A model generated the notes under the pieces. That model saw only the letters and a list, made by a program, of their open reading frames with translations. It did no database searches and was not told where the DNA came from. Both the position numbers and the translations under genes were made by a program. Of a stretch of 64,000 nucleotides of DNA, positions 44,623 to 53,337 are shown piece after piece. Numbering within the stretch: position 1 is the stretch's first letter; every line of letters begins with the position of its first letter. Source of the DNA: CAVOJY01 sp963696405 (lineage in GTDB: Bacteria; Chloroflexota; Limnocylindria; Limnocylindrales; CSP1-4); the NCBI GenBank assembly GCA_963696405.1, contig CAVOJY010000002.1, positions 62,001 through 126,000 of the forward strand, in the 5' to 3' direction.

Positions 44623-45705
44623 ATGACGACCGTCGCGGCCGACCTCCCGGCCCGAAGCGTCCGGGGGCAGGCAACCGTGGCGCGGCGCCTCCCCGCGCTC
44701 TCGGCCGTCTTCCTCGCAGCGAGCCTCATCACCGGCTGTGGTTCAGCGGTTGCGACCCCGGGCACCGCGATCCCCTCGGTGAGCGGCCCACCAGGGAGCA
44801 CCTCGTCTGATGCCGGTTCGTCGTCCCCTCGGGCCTCCGCGCTCGCGACGGCAGGTGCCTCGGCAGATGCGTCGGCGGGTGCGTCCGAATCGACCACCGC
44901 ACGAGCGTCGGCCAGCGCGGCCCCGACGCCGTTCCGCTGCACGGAGAAGCGCGGCAAGACCACCGACTACTCCTACCGGAGCAAGGCCGCCGGCACCACC
45001 GTCCGCTACCGCGTGTACGTGCCGCCCTGTTACGCGTCGTCGGGGAAGCGGTTCCCGTACGTCGTGCTCATGCACGGGTCGGACAAGGACCAGACCGAGT
45101 GGACGCGCCTCATGAAGGCGGACAGGGCGATCGAGGCCGGAATCGCGAACGGCACGCTGCCGCCGATGATCCTGGTCATGCCCGGGGGCGGGGACCTCGC
45201 GAACACGCGGATCTTCACGCCGGGGCGCTCCTACGAGACGGTCGTGCTGAACGAGATCATCCCGACGGTCGAGAAGCGGTTCTGCACGTGGGGGAACCGT
45301 GCGGGCCGCGAGATCGGGGGTATCTCGCGCGGCGGGTTCTGGGCGTTTCTCATGGCGTTCCGCCACCCCGAGAAGTTCGCCGCGGTGGGCGGTCACAGCC
45401 CGTTCTTCCACCCGGACAACGCGCCGGCCGCCTACAACCCGCTCGATCTTGCCGAGACGGTGGTGTTCCCCGCGGGAAAGCAGCCACGCATCTGGGTCGA
45501 TCGCGGGAAGAACGACTACGCGGAGCCGGGCATCACGCCGTTCGTGGCGACGCTGAAGGCGCGCGGCATCCCCGGCACGTACAAGCTCTACCCGACCGGG
45601 CGGCACGAGACCGCATATTGGGCCTCGCACGTCCCGGCGTACCTGGCCTTCTACGGCAAGAGCTGGCCGAAGTCCTACGACGCGCTCCCCGCCTGCGGCT
45701 CCTGA
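44623..45705 (+). CDS. Secreted alpha/beta-hydrolase, esterase D-type lipoprotein
   Basis: Protein of 360 residues. The signal ends in SLITGC, so the Cys is probably lipidated, followed by a Ser/Ala-rich linker to about residue 105. The hydrolase domain begins YRVYVPPCYASSGKRFPYVVLMHG. The nucleophile Ser sits in GGISRGGFWAF and the catalytic His in GRHETAYWASH, with an acid in between in DRGKNDY. The family includes Fes/feruloyl-type and antigen-85-like esterases. The substrate could be a cell-wall or plant-derived ester. An extra pair of cysteines (PFRC and ACGS) may form a disulphide. Confidence 0.9.
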   Translation: MTTVAADLPARSVRGQATVARRLPALSAVFLAASLITGCGSAVATPGTAIPSVSGPPGSTSSDAGSSSPRASALATAGASADASAGASESTTARASASAAPTPFRCTEKRGKTTDYSYRSKAAGTTVRYRVYVPPCYASSGKRFPYVVLMHGSDKDQTEWTRLMKADRAIEAGIANGTLPPMILVMPGGGDLANTRIFTPGRSYETVVLNEIIPTVEKRFCTWGNRAGREIGGISRGGFWAFLMAFRHPEKFAAVGGHSPFFHPDNAPAAYNPLDLAETVVFPAGKQPRIWVDRGKNDYAEPGITPFVATLKARGIPGTYKLYPTGRHETAYWASHVPAYLAFYGKSWPKSYDALPACGS

Positions 45706-46000
45706 TCGGGCACGCTTCCCGCGCAAGGCCGAACTCCGAGGCGGTCGACCGGGACGGCCGCTACCCGGTCAGATGCAACGGGGTGTGGCGTTGGCCGGGC
45801 GAATAGCGCTGTGAAGGGGCGGCGGGCGTCTCCCGGGTCTTCGTGCCGAACGGTGGAGCGCCGGGCCGGGCGCAGATGAGCATGGTCACGGTCGCGTCGG
45901 CCTGCCCGGGCGCTTCGCCGGCCGGCGAACGCCACGGGGACTTGCGCATGTCATGTTCGGCCGGGCAGCCACCGAGAGGCGCAGCCCGCGCCTGGCTCGC

Positions 46001-46279
46001 CTACCGCAGGAAGGTCTTCCCGCAGCCGTCGCAGACGACGTAGAGGGCGCGCCGCTCGAGCGCGTACCCGGCGACGTGCAGCCGTCCCGTCGCCGCGTCG
46101 GCCGGGCAGACCCACACCCACCAGCGCTCGTCTGCCGGGATCTCACCGAGGGGCGTCGTCGCCGCTGCGACCCTGTCCCGCAAGCCCTCGACCCCGGCGA
46201 CTGCCCGCTCGACGGCGGCGGCCCGTTCCGCCTCGCTCTCGCTCGTGTAGGGGTAGTTCTGCGCGATGTTCGAGCTCAC
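46001..46279 (-). CDS. Small hypothetical cytosolic protein
   Basis: Protein of 92 residues from GTG 46279, which has GGGAG about 10 nt upstream. The first half is one long charged helix (SESEAERAAAVERAVAGVEGLRDRV). The end holds a CDGCGKTFLR motif and an earlier VWVCPADAATGRLHVAGY block, so three cysteines could bind a metal in a zinc-ribbon-like way. No family is recognised. The upstream part of the frame (to 46543) is poor coding sequence and was rejected. It lies between the esterase and the GGT gene. Confidence 0.6.
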   Translation of the reverse strand: MSSNIAQNYPYTSESEAERAAAVERAVAGVEGLRDRVAAATTPLGEIPADERWWVWVCPADAATGRLHVAGYALERRALYVVCDGCGKTFLR

Positions 46280-46412
46280 AGGCGACGTGCTCCCGAGGCA
46301 GCCGCCACCGCAGGGTGACGACACGGTTCCAGGGATGGCCAGCGTTTCAGGATGGCCAGCCGCGGAGGTTGTGAGCGCGGCGCGACCGGCCGGTTGCGAG
46401 TATACGGCCGGG

Positions 46413-48123
46413 CTACAGCGCCGCCGGGAGGCCCTCCGAGCGCGGGTCGGCGGTGACCGCGTAGCTGGCGGGCAAGCCGCCCGGGCCCTCCACCTCGTCC
46501 CGGCAGAACTCGATGGCGTGCTCGTGGCCGAAGGCCGAGTCAAACGGGGGGCTCCAGGCCACGTGATGGCCCATCGCGGCGAGTGTCTCGCCCACGGTCG
46601 GGTCCATACCGCCCTCGAGGCGGGTCAGGGACGGCGCGCCGCCCCGCGCCTCCACGCCGGTGACCCACCGGGGCGCCGCCACCGCGGTGGCGATGTCGAG
46701 GCCGCCGTCCACGACCGACGAGACGAACTGGGCGAAGACCTGGGGCTGGATCTCGCCGCCCATCGAGCCGTGCACGATCCAGGGGCGCCCATCGCGGAAC
46801 AGCATCCCCGGCGTCAGCGTATGGAACGTGCGCTTCTGCGGGGCCAGGACGTTCGGACTGCGCGGGTCGAGACTGAAGAAGCAGCCGCGATTCTGGTAGG
46901 CGATCCCGGTCTCCGGGTCCACCAGCCCGGAGCCGAAGCCCCGGTAGTTGGACTCGATGAGACTGACCGCCCCGCCCCAGCGATCGACGGCCGCGAGGTA
47001 GACCGTGCCCCCGCCGGCGAGCCACGCGGGCCCCGGGATGAGCCCGGCCTTCCGCGGGTCGATGCGGGACGCCAGCTCGGCGGCGTGGGTCCGGCCGAGC
47101 ATCGTCTCCAGGGCCCCGGGCGCCATCGCGTCGGGGTCGGTGAGGTGCGTGTCGCGATCCGCCAGCGTGTGGCGGGCGGCCTCCAGCCCCAGGTGGACCC
47201 ATCGGGCGTCGGTCACTCCCCGGGGGCCGAAGGCCTCGCGACCCGGGGGATCGAACGTCTCCAGCACGTTGAGGAGCTCGAGGGCCACGGCGCCGCAGCT
47301 GTTCGGCGGGTGCGTCCACGACTGGACCCCGCGGTAGGTCGTGCCGATGGGGTCAGTCCAGGTGGAGGCGTGGCCGGCGAGATCGCTCGGCCTGACCTGG
47401 GAGCCCGCGGCCTCCAGGTAGGCGGCGGCGCTCGCCGCGAGATCGCCCTCGTAGACGTCGCCCGGGCCCGCGTCGGCGAGCCGGCGCAGGGTGCGGCCGA
47501 GCGAGGGCAGCGCGACCCGCTCGCCCACGCCGCCAGGGCCGGCCGTGCGGCCGGAACACGCGCGAGAAGTCGGAGGCCGTGCCGAAGCTGGCCGTGCCTG
47601 CTTCGACGTGTTCGCGCCAGGTTGGGCTCGCGGGGAAGCCCGCGGCGAGTTCGATGGCGGGTTCGAGGAGGTCGGCCCACGTCAGCCGGCCGAAGCGCGC
47701 GTGGGCGTCGCCCCAGGAGCGCACCGCGCCGGGGACCGTGACCGTCCAGGGCCCGATGACCGGCATCGCCTCGAGACCGGCGGCCCGGGCCGCCTCGCGC
47801 GTCGCGCCGGCCGCCGACCGTCCGCTGCCGTTCAGCGCGTGGAGGCGTGGCGCCTCCGGGACGGCCGAGGTGTCGGCCTCGCGGCGGAACCCCGCGCCGG
47901 GCCAGATGAGCCAGAACGCGTCGCCGCCCAAGCCGCAGGCGTAGCTCGCCACGACCGAGAGCGCCGCGTTCGTCGCGATCGCGGCGTCCACCGCGTTGCC
48001 CCCGGCCCGGAGGACGGCGAGCCCGGCCTGGCTGGCCAGGTGATGGGGCGAGGCGACGGCACCGAAGGCGCCGCGGGCGGTGACGGCGGGGACGAGGGAA
48101 GGCGACGGTTCCGTCTGGGCCAC
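46413..48123 (-). pseudogene. Gamma-glutamyltranspeptidase family protein, one frameshift
   Basis: Two overlapping frames join to about 570 residues. Frame 1 (48123 to about 47540) has the N-terminal GGT features: SPHHLASQAGLAVLRAGGNAVDAAIATNAALSVV and GLGGDAFWLI. Frame 2 (about 47540 to 46413) holds the small-subunit half with the nucleophile Thr in GGGTVYLAAVD and then GSMGGEIQPQVFAQF. Skipping one base in a C-rich run near 47540 reconnects them. Start GTG 48123 is preferred over ATG 48132 because a TAGAAT box ends 7 nt before it. The enzyme would cleave gamma-glutamyl bonds; no export signal is present. Confidence 0.85.
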
Positions 48124-48130
48124 GGACCGC

Positions 48131-48136
48131 ATTCTA
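48131..48136 (-). promoter_or_regulatory. -10 box TAGAAT, leaderless promoter
   Basis: On the minus strand TAGAAT ends 7 nt before the GTG at 48123. Confidence 0.5.
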
Positions 48137-48220
48137 CGGACCGGTTCTGCGGGTACACTCGACTGTGGGCATGCCCGGAGAGGGCACGGCCGCCGGAGAA
48201 CGCAGAAGGAGGATCACGCG

Positions 48221-48529
48221 GTGAGCACCCCGAGACGTCCGGGCGTGCGGCCCTCGTCGGTTCCCGAGGATGCGGGGCTCATCCTCGGGAGCGGGCCCGG
48301 CGCCGTCGTCCTCTTCCGTGTCGAGCGCGAGGTCTTCGCGTACCGGAACGAGTGCCCGCACCGCGGCGGGCCGGTCGGGGAGGGGATCGTCGCGGCCGGC
48401 GTGGTCACCTGCCCCTCGCACGGCTACCGGTTCGACGTGCGCACCGGCGCGTGCGTGAGCCGTACGGGCTTCCCCGGCCTGACGCCCGCCGTCGTCATCA
48501 TCGACCCGGAGGACGACGGCGCCCCCTGA
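48221..48529 (+). CDS. Rieske [2Fe-2S] ferredoxin-like protein
   Basis: Protein of 102 residues consisting only of a Rieske domain. Cluster ligands are Cys and His in NECPHRGGPVG and Cys and His in TCPSHGYRFD, the arrangement of dioxygenase-type and nitrite-reductase-type small Rieske ferredoxins. GTG 48221 has AAGGAGG 8 nt upstream. It is 20 bp ahead of the MBL-hydrolase gene on the same strand and probably co-transcribed. It would shuttle one electron, but no dioxygenase or reductase partner is present in the window. Confidence 0.9.
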   Translation: MSTPRRPGVRPSSVPEDAGLILGSGPGAVVLFRVEREVFAYRNECPHRGGPVGEGIVAAGVVTCPSHGYRFDVRTGACVSRTGFPGLTPAVVIIDPEDDGAP

Positions 48530-48549
48530 CGGCACCCTGGGAGCATCGC

Positions 48550-49190
48550 ATGGACGTCCTGCACCGCGTCGTGGGCCCGCTCGCCACGAACGTCTACCTC
48601 CTGGGGGATCCTGATTCTGGCGAGGCCGTGGCGATCGATCCGGCCACGCCGTGCGTCGCCTGGATCACCGGCGAGCTGGCGGCCCGCGGGTGGTCGCTGC
48701 GGCTCATCGTGGCCACGCACCATCACTGGGACCACGTCGGCGACGCGGCTGCGCTGGCGGACGCCACCGGGGCGCCCATCGCCGCCCATCCCGCCGATCG
48801 GCCCGGCTCTCGAGAACCCGGTCGCCCTGTTCCCGGGCTTCCCGGTGACCCCGTGCGCTCCCTCGGTCGAGCTTCATCGAGCGGGACATCGTCGAGTTCG
48901 GGTCCTCGCGCCTCCGCGTGCTCCACACGCCGGGCCACACGCCGGGCTCGGTCTGCCTTCATGGCTGGGAAGACGGCCTGCTCCTCGCCGGGGACACGCT
49001 CTTCGCCGGAGGATGGGGTCGCACCGACCTGCCGGGTGGGTCGGACGAGGAGATGGCGTCATCCCTGGCGCGGCTCGCGGGGCTCTACGACGGGCTCCGC
49101 GTGATGCCGGGGCACGGACCGGCGACGACGATCGCGCGCGAACGCGCGCTCCTCGATCTGGTGGTCCAGGAGGGACGGCTCTTCGCCTGA
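48550..49190 (+). pseudogene. MBL-fold metallohydrolase (glyoxalase II-like), two frame changes
   Basis: Three frames join to about 212 residues. Frame 1 (48550 to about 48806) starts VVGPLATNVYLLGD and has the metal motif THHHWDHVGD. A short middle frame (48806 to about 48883) reads ALENPVALFPGFPVTPC. The third frame (to 49190) gives LHTPGHTPGSVCLHG, GDTLF and PGHGPATTI, so all metal-ligand blocks are present once joined. Both changes skip one extra base. The activity is likely hydrolysis of a thioester such as S-lactoylglutathione or a related thiol adduct. It follows the Rieske gene. Confidence 0.82.
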
Positions 49191-49297
49191 CCCGGCGAGC
49201 GGTCGACCACTTCCGGTAGCATGTGAGCGATCATCCACGCACGTCGGACACGTGCGTCCGTGCTCCACGTCCGTTCCCGCATCGGAGGTAGCTCGTC

Positions 49298-50710
49298 ATG
49301 CCCCAGCCAACGGTCGCCGGCTCCGCGAAGGAGCTGCTCGGCCTCCTCTCCGGGATCGCCCACGTCGAGGGCGACCGGCTCGTCGTCGACGACGAGGCCG
49401 CGCTGCGCGACCGCGGGATCCGCGACATCGTCTGGACGGCGACGTTCAGCTCCGACCCGGCCGTCATCGAGGCCGCACGGTGGCTCGTCTGGGAGTCCGC
49501 CCAGGCCGTCGGTGTGCGCTCGGCGAGCATCCACGACCTCTACATGGCCCGCGGACGCGGCGAGTGCAGCGGCTTCACCGTCCCGGCCATCAACCTGCGC
49601 ACGCAGGTCTTCGACATGGCGCGGGTGATCCACGAGACGGCGCGGAAGAACGGCGTGGGGACCGTGATCCTCGAGCTGGCCCGCAGTGAGCAGGAGTACA
49701 CCTTCCAGCGGCCAGGCGAGTACCTGGCGAGCTGCCTGGCCGGCGCGGTCGCGTCCGGCTGGAAGGGCCCCGTCTTCATCCAGGGCGACCACTACCAGTT
49801 CAACGCCAAGAAGTACGCGGCCGACCCGGAGGCCGTCGCGGAGGGGCTCCGCAAGCTCATCCGCGAGGCGGTGGCCGTGGGCTACGGCAACATCGACATC
49901 GACAGCTCGACCCTGGTGGACATGTCGAAGCCGACCGTTCCCGAGCAGCAGCGCGTGAACTTCGAGCGGGCGGCCGAGTTGACCGCGCTCATCCGCGAGG
50001 TCGAGCCGGCCGGGTTGACGGTCAGCATCGGCGGCGAGATCGGCGAAGTCGGCGGGCACAACTCGAACGAGCAGGAGCTTCGGGCATACCTCGACGGCTA
50101 CCGCGCCGAGCTGACGAAACGCGCGGGCGACAAGGCCATCGGCCTCTCCAAGGTGAGCGTCCAGACCGGCACGAGCCACGGCGGCGTGCCGCTCCCGGGC
50201 GGCGGCGTGGCCGAGGTGAAGCTCGACTTCGGGACCCTGGAGCGCCTGTCCGCGGTCTGCCGCGAGTACGGCCTCGCGGGCGCCGTCCAGCACGGCGCGT
50301 CGACCCTGCCGGACGAGCTGTTCGACCGGTTCCCCGCGGTGGAGGCGGCCGAGATCCACCTGGCCACCGGCTTCCAGAACATCCTCTACGACCACCCGGC
50401 CACCCCGGAATCGCTCAAGGACGAGGTCGCCGTCTGGTGCTCCGCGAACTGCGCCGAGGAGCGCTCGGAGGGACAGACCGAGACGCAGTTCCTCTACAAG
50501 AGCCGCAAGAAGGCGCTTGGTCCGCTCAAGAGGCGGCTGTGGGAGCTCGAGACGAAGGACGAGATCCTCGCTACGCAGGCGGCCAAGGTCGATCAGTACT
50601 TCAGGCTCCTCGGCGTCTACGACACGCAGAAGCTGGTCGAGAAGCACATCTCTGCATCTGAGATCCACCGTCCCGCGCCGGAATCGATCAGGGCGGCCCT
50701 CGCCGGCTGA
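49298..50710 (+). CDS. Class II fructose-bisphosphate aldolase-like protein
   Basis: Protein of 470 residues, longer than classical class II aldolases (about 350). The TIM-barrel features are FIQGDHYQFNAKKY near residue 165, GNIDIDSSTLVD for the catalytic Asp/metal strand, VSIGGEIGEVGGHNSNEQELRAYL and VQTGTSHGGVPLPGG near residue 300, which carry the Zn/phosphate-binding Gly and Ser. A C-terminal extension of about 130 residues includes DHPATPESLKDEV. It is closer to sugar-bisphosphate aldolases annotated by similarity than to characterised ones. GGAGG lies 8 nt before the ATG. A hairpin follows. Confidence 0.85.
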   Translation: MPQPTVAGSAKELLGLLSGIAHVEGDRLVVDDEAALRDRGIRDIVWTATFSSDPAVIEAARWLVWESAQAVGVRSASIHDLYMARGRGECSGFTVPAINLRTQVFDMARVIHETARKNGVGTVILELARSEQEYTFQRPGEYLASCLAGAVASGWKGPVFIQGDHYQFNAKKYAADPEAVAEGLRKLIREAVAVGYGNIDIDSSTLVDMSKPTVPEQQRVNFERAAELTALIREVEPAGLTVSIGGEIGEVGGHNSNEQELRAYLDGYRAELTKRAGDKAIGLSKVSVQTGTSHGGVPLPGGGVAEVKLDFGTLERLSAVCREYGLAGAVQHGASTLPDELFDRFPAVEAAEIHLATGFQNILYDHPATPESLKDEVAVWCSANCAEERSEGQTETQFLYKSRKKALGPLKRRLWELETKDEILATQAAKVDQYFRLLGVYDTQKLVEKHISASEIHRPAPESIRAALAG

Positions 50711-50747
50711 CCGCCCGACTCGCTCGACGCGACCCGCGTCACTCTAT

Positions 50748-50773
50748 CCGGGGGCGCCTCCACGCGCCCCCGG
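50748..50773 (+). terminator. Terminator hairpin after aldolase gene
   Basis: A perfect 10-bp stem (50748-50757 with 50764-50773) with a 6-nt loop, 38 nt behind the stop. No T-tract. Confidence 0.7.
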
Positions 50774-50781
50774 CCCATCTC

Positions 50782-50817
50782 CAGGGGTCCCGGCGGTATC
50801 AGGGGTCCCGGCGGTAT
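50782..50817 (+). repeat. 18-bp tandem duplication upstream of mrp
   Basis: CAGGGGTCCCGGCGGTAT occurs twice without mismatch (50782-50799, 50800-50817). The second copy ends in a TATGAT (50815-50820), which could serve as the mrp -10 box, 50 nt before the ATG. Confidence 0.7.
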
Positions 50818-50870
50818 GATGACCGGCCGATCCACCCGCCTGCCGGCACCAACCACGAGGCTTTCTCCGC

Positions 50871-51948
50871 ATGAGCGACCTGACCGAAATCGCGCGTCCT
50901 CGACGCGCTCCGCACCGTCCAGGAGCCCGAGCTCGGACGCGACATCGTCTCGCTCGGCATGGTCCGTGACGTCAACATCACGATCGATGGAGCGGTGGGC
51001 TTCAAGATCGTCCTCACGACACCGGCGTGTCCGCTGAAGGATGTCATCGAACGGAACGCGATCGACGCCGTGAAGGCCCTGGGCGCGAGCGGCGTCCGGG
51101 TCACCTGGGAGAGCGAGGTCCGCCGCGCCCAGCCTGCGCAGCCCCAGCAGCTGCTGCCCGACGTGAAGAACATCATCGCGGTCGCCTCCGGCAAGGGCGG
51201 CGTGGGGAAGACGACCGTGAGCGTCAATCTCGCCGTGGCGCTGGCCCAGGAAGGCGCGAAGGTGGGGCTCCTCGACGCCGACATCACCGGCCCGAACATC
51301 CCCCTCATGCTCGGCGTGGAGGGATCGCCGGTCGCCAGTCCCGACGGCAAGATCACGCCCCTCGAGCGGCTCGGCGTCAAGGTCGTCAGCATCCAGTTCT
51401 TCGTCCCCCAGGGGCAGCCGGTCATCTGGCGCGGACCGCTCGTCGGCGGTGCCATCCAGCAGTTCCTCAAGGACGTGGAGTGGGGCGACCTCGACTACCT
51501 GGTGATCGACCTTCCGCCCGGGACGTCGGACGCGCAGCTGACCCTCGCCCAGACGGTGCCGATCAGCGGTGCACTCCTCGTGACCACGCCGCAGGAGGTG
51601 TCGCTCCTCGACGTGACGAAGGCGCTCGCGATGTTCCAGCGGCTCAGCGTGCCCGTGCTCGGAATCGTCGAGAACATGACCGCCTTCGTCTGCCCGCACT
51701 GCGGTCAGGCGACGGAGATCTTCGGGCGGGGCGGCGGCGAGCGGTTCGCGCGTGAGAGCGACATCGAGTACTTCGGCGGGATCCCGCTCGACATCCGGGT
51801 TCGGCAGGGCGGCGACGTCGGGGTTCCCGCGGTCGCGCAGGCCGACGGCGGTCCCGCGGCCGACATCCTGCGCGCCCTGGCGCGCACCGTGGCCGCACGC
51901 ATGAGCGTCCGCGCCGCGACCGCCGCTCCGGTACTGACGATCAGCTGA
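50871..51948 (+). CDS. Mrp/NBP35-type Fe-S cluster carrier ATPase, one frame change near the start
   Basis: Built from ATG 50871, with one base skipped near 50888-50891, then continuous to 51948, about 358 residues. The N-terminal MIP18 (DUF59) domain includes ALRTVQEPELGRDIVSLGMVRDV, with Cys in ACPL. The P-loop domain has ASGKGGVGKTTVSVNLA (deviant Walker A), LLDADITGPNIPLML, and the paired Cys CPHCG for cluster binding near the end. It loads [4Fe-4S] clusters onto apoproteins, and would suit the hydrogenase and diaphorase in this window. Without the shift the protein would start at ATG 50980 or the internal 50959 and lack half the DUF59 domain. Confidence 0.85.
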
Positions 51949-53173
51949 CCGCGGGCCCGCCGGTCCGCCGCTCGTTCAGCCCCGCCCAGAGTTCAGCGCA
52001 GGCGGCGAGCGCCGCGCGGCGACGCCCCATCGGACCGGTGAGGAAGGCCATGCGGCGCCCGAACGTCGTTCGCCGGCCGATCGCGACGGCGACCGCCACG
52101 TGGGTGTCCCTCCCGCGCTCCCGGGCGCGCACGGCGAGGCCGATGTCGGCGCCGCCTGTGTCGCGAACTCGGCGCGCGGCCGCCCGGAGGTCGCGGTCAC
52201 GTCGCGTGGCCTCGGTGCCGGGGGCCGTGACCTCCCCGTAGAGGAACCAGGGCGCCTCTCCGATGAGCGCAGCAAGCGTTCCGCCGGTGCCGATCTCGGC
52301 GCATGCGAGCGTCAGGCCGTCGAGGGCCGCCCCGAGGGCTTCGACCCAGGTTTCGTCCTCGTGGGCGAAGACGTGGCCCGCCATGCGCTCCTCGATGGCT
52401 CGTGCGGTTTCCGCCACGATCTCCGCCGCTGTCCGTCGGCCCGGCGGGCCCCCGGGTTCGTCCCGCGCGCTGATCCGCACCTCGACTGCGTCGGCCTTCG
52501 CGTAGGTCGCCACCCGGGGATTCCCGGCGTGGAGAAGCGCGTCGCCGAGCATCTCGGCCACGTGGGACTCGCCGATCTGGGTCAGACGGATCGTGCGGAC
52601 GGCTGCGCCGGCCCCGGCGCCGCGCTGGTGCAGCCGCGGCAGCACGTGATCGCGCCACATGGCCCGGATCTCGCGCGGCGGGCCCGGCAAGGCGACGATC
52701 ACCCGCCCGTCCGGCCGATCGACCCACCAACCCGGCGCGGTACCGACGGGGTTCGGCAGCGCGGTGGCGCTCGGGATGAGCCATGCCTGCTTGAGGTTCC
52801 GGTCCGGCATGAGGAGGCCGCGCCGGCCGAAGATGTCACGGAGCCACGTCGCCGTCGCCGGATCGACGGAGGGCTCCTCGTCGCAGGCGGCGGCGATCGC
52901 CTCGCGGGTGAGATCGTCCGGCGTGGGGCCCAGGCCGCCGGTGCTGACGACCAGGTCCGCGCGCCCGAGGGCCTCGCGGAACGCCGCCTCCACAACGGGG
53001 AGATCGTCTGGCAGGGCCACCAGGCGCGTCACCCGCACGCCGAGCCGATCGAGCTCGTGGGCGAGGTCGCCGCCGTTGGTGTCGCGGATCTCGCCCGTCG
53101 TGAGTTCGCTGCCGACGGCGAGCAGCTCGGCGGCCAGGATCGGTCGGTCGCGGGGATCGACGAGTACGGGCAT
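51941..53173 (-). CDS. CinA-like protein with intact MoCF domain and degenerate amidase domain
   Basis: Protein of 410 residues. The N-terminal MoCF/COG1058 domain (about 1-170) has LLAVGSELTTGEIRDTNGGDLAHEL and STGGLGPTPDDLTREAI, typical of CinA. The C-terminal pncC-type domain lies at about 265-400. In characterised nicotinamide-nucleotide amidases the nucleophile is Ser in AESCTGG; here the block is AEIGTGG, so Ser is Ile, and the following Tyr region is also changed. Activity on NMN is therefore doubtful, while the ADP-ribose pyrophosphatase half may be active. It is leaderless and overlaps mrp by 8 bp convergently. Confidence 0.86.
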   Translation of the reverse strand: MPVLVDPRDRPILAAELLAVGSELTTGEIRDTNGGDLAHELDRLGVRVTRLVALPDDLPVVEAAFREALGRADLVVSTGGLGPTPDDLTREAIAAACDEEPSVDPATATWLRDIFGRRGLLMPDRNLKQAWLIPSATALPNPVGTAPGWWVDRPDGRVIVALPGPPREIRAMWRDHVLPRLHQRGAGAGAAVRTIRLTQIGESHVAEMLGDALLHAGNPRVATYAKADAVEVRISARDEPGGPPGRRTAAEIVAETARAIEERMAGHVFAHEDETWVEALGAALDGLTLACAEIGTGGTLAALIGEAPWFLYGEVTAPGTEATRRDRDLRAAARRVRDTGGADIGLAVRARERGRDTHVAVAVAIGRRTTFGRRMAFLTGPMGRRRAALAACAELWAGLNERRTGGPAVS

Positions 53174-53180
53174 GACGCGG

Positions 53181-53186
53181 AGATTA
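53181..53186 (-). promoter_or_regulatory. -10 box TAATCT, leaderless promoter of cinA-like gene
   Basis: On the minus strand TAATCT ends 7 nt before the ATG at 53173. Confidence 0.55.
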
Positions 53187-53294
53187 GCGCGCCCGCGCCG
53201 GCAGCACGCGCGAGGGTGGCTCGGGGTGCCATGCGCGTCAATGACACCCGGCGCCGATTCGACCTCTCTACACTTGGCCCGACCGGCAAGGGAA

Positions 53295-53307
53295 GTCAAC
53301 AGTTGAC
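53295..53307 (+). promoter_or_regulatory. Palindrome GTCAAC-A-GTTGAC before the formate/nitrite channel
   Basis: Six-base arms (53295-53300, 53302-53307) around one central base, 30 nt before the ATG. It is a candidate operator, with no regulator identified. Confidence 0.45.
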
Positions 53308-53337
53308 GGCCCAGGCACTCACCAGGCGAGGGAAACG

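Noticed and set aside
45706..46000. Short frames of 60-90 codons behind the esterase gene
   Set aside because: No start signals, conflicting frames on both strands and random composition; I see nothing else in this stretch.
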